A DNA stretch of 5,874 bases from an uncultured Prevotella sp. Its GTDB lineage: Bacteria; Bacteroidota; Bacteroidia; Bacteroidales; Bacteroidaceae. The DNA lies in contig CAJLYG010000196.1 in assembly GCA_905210845.1 (NCBI GenBank), positions 1-5,874 of the forward strand, in the 5' to 3' direction. A program made the position numbers and the translations under genes. This document shows positions 5,796-5,874 of this stretch, one piece after another (the first letter of the stretch is position 1; each line of letters begins with the position of its first letter). The notes beneath the pieces are model-generated. The model made no database searches, was not told the origin of the DNA, and was given only the letters and a program-made list of their open reading frames with translations.

Positions 5796-5874
5796 AATGT
5801 CTGCCTGTTTGCCGGAAAATATTTTGCCGGAAGGGAAAATGAAATTTTTAGCTTCATCACTCAATGAATTATAT
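5796..5874. other. AT-rich non-homologous flank with a 15-bp direct repeat
   Basis: These 79 bases are about one third G+C, clearly lower than the adjacent coding DNA, and replace the sequence expected for the upstream DUF2723 membrane region. TTTGCCGGAA occurs at 5808-5817 and again at 5823-5832, a 15-bp period. A 65-codon minus-strand frame from 5860 runs through the junction into the wrong frame of the DUF2723 gene and has no recognisable product. This could be the end of a mobile or repetitive element, or a misjoined contig end. Confidence 0.45.

Noticed and set aside
5663..5860. 65-aa minus-strand frame as a separate small gene or as the DUF2723 N-terminus
   Set aside because: Its second half is the wrong frame of the DUF2723 coding sequence, and its first part has neither hydrophobic helices nor a recognisable motif.

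Overview
The window looks like a chromosomal fragment from a Bacteroidales bacterium, most likely Prevotellaceae-like. The family assignment is an impression from protein similarity and cannot be proved here. Supporting signs are a DUF4827-type lipoprotein, a DUF2723/GT117 protein, a 461-aa GlmM of the GEGNGG type, start codons without Shine-Dalgarno sequences, and an exact match to the Bacteroidales -7 promoter element TAnnTTTG.

Layout. The plus strand carries the 3' part of a DHH/DHHA1 phosphoesterase of the NrnA type (1-503), a 155-bp gap with a promoter and a long pyrimidine tract, a small DUF4827 lipoprotein (659-1300), and glmM (1323-2708), which ends in a strong, probably bidirectional terminator. 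A convergent intergenic region (2709-2903) follows. Besides the terminator it holds five degenerate tandem units of exactly 22 bp and a 9-bp inverted repeat that brackets most of them. The minus strand then carries, in transcription order, the C-terminal part of a DUF2723/GT117 membrane protein (5792 to 4449), a NodB-type polysaccharide deacetylase (4449 to 3838) and the epoxyqueuosine reductase queG (3860 to 2904). These three overlap by 1 nt and 23 nt and form a compact cotranscribed block.

Functions. glmM supplies glucosamine-1-phosphate for peptidoglycan and LPS precursors. The DUF2723 protein and the deacetylase may act on a common glycan, but this is only inferred from coupling. queG completes queuosine synthesis in tRNA and looks like a passenger in the block. 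The NrnA-like enzyme recycles nanoRNA or pAp.

Unexplained structure. The main items are the 22-bp tandem array, a perfect 12-bp terminator-like hairpin inside the first codons of queG just after the deacetylase stop, and the abrupt loss of DUF2723 homology at about 5793, where an in-frame stop and an AT-rich, non-homologous stretch begin. The last could be a real truncation, a mobile-element insertion or an assembly join. I found no convincing new multi-gene system. Most of the window is ordinary core genome.
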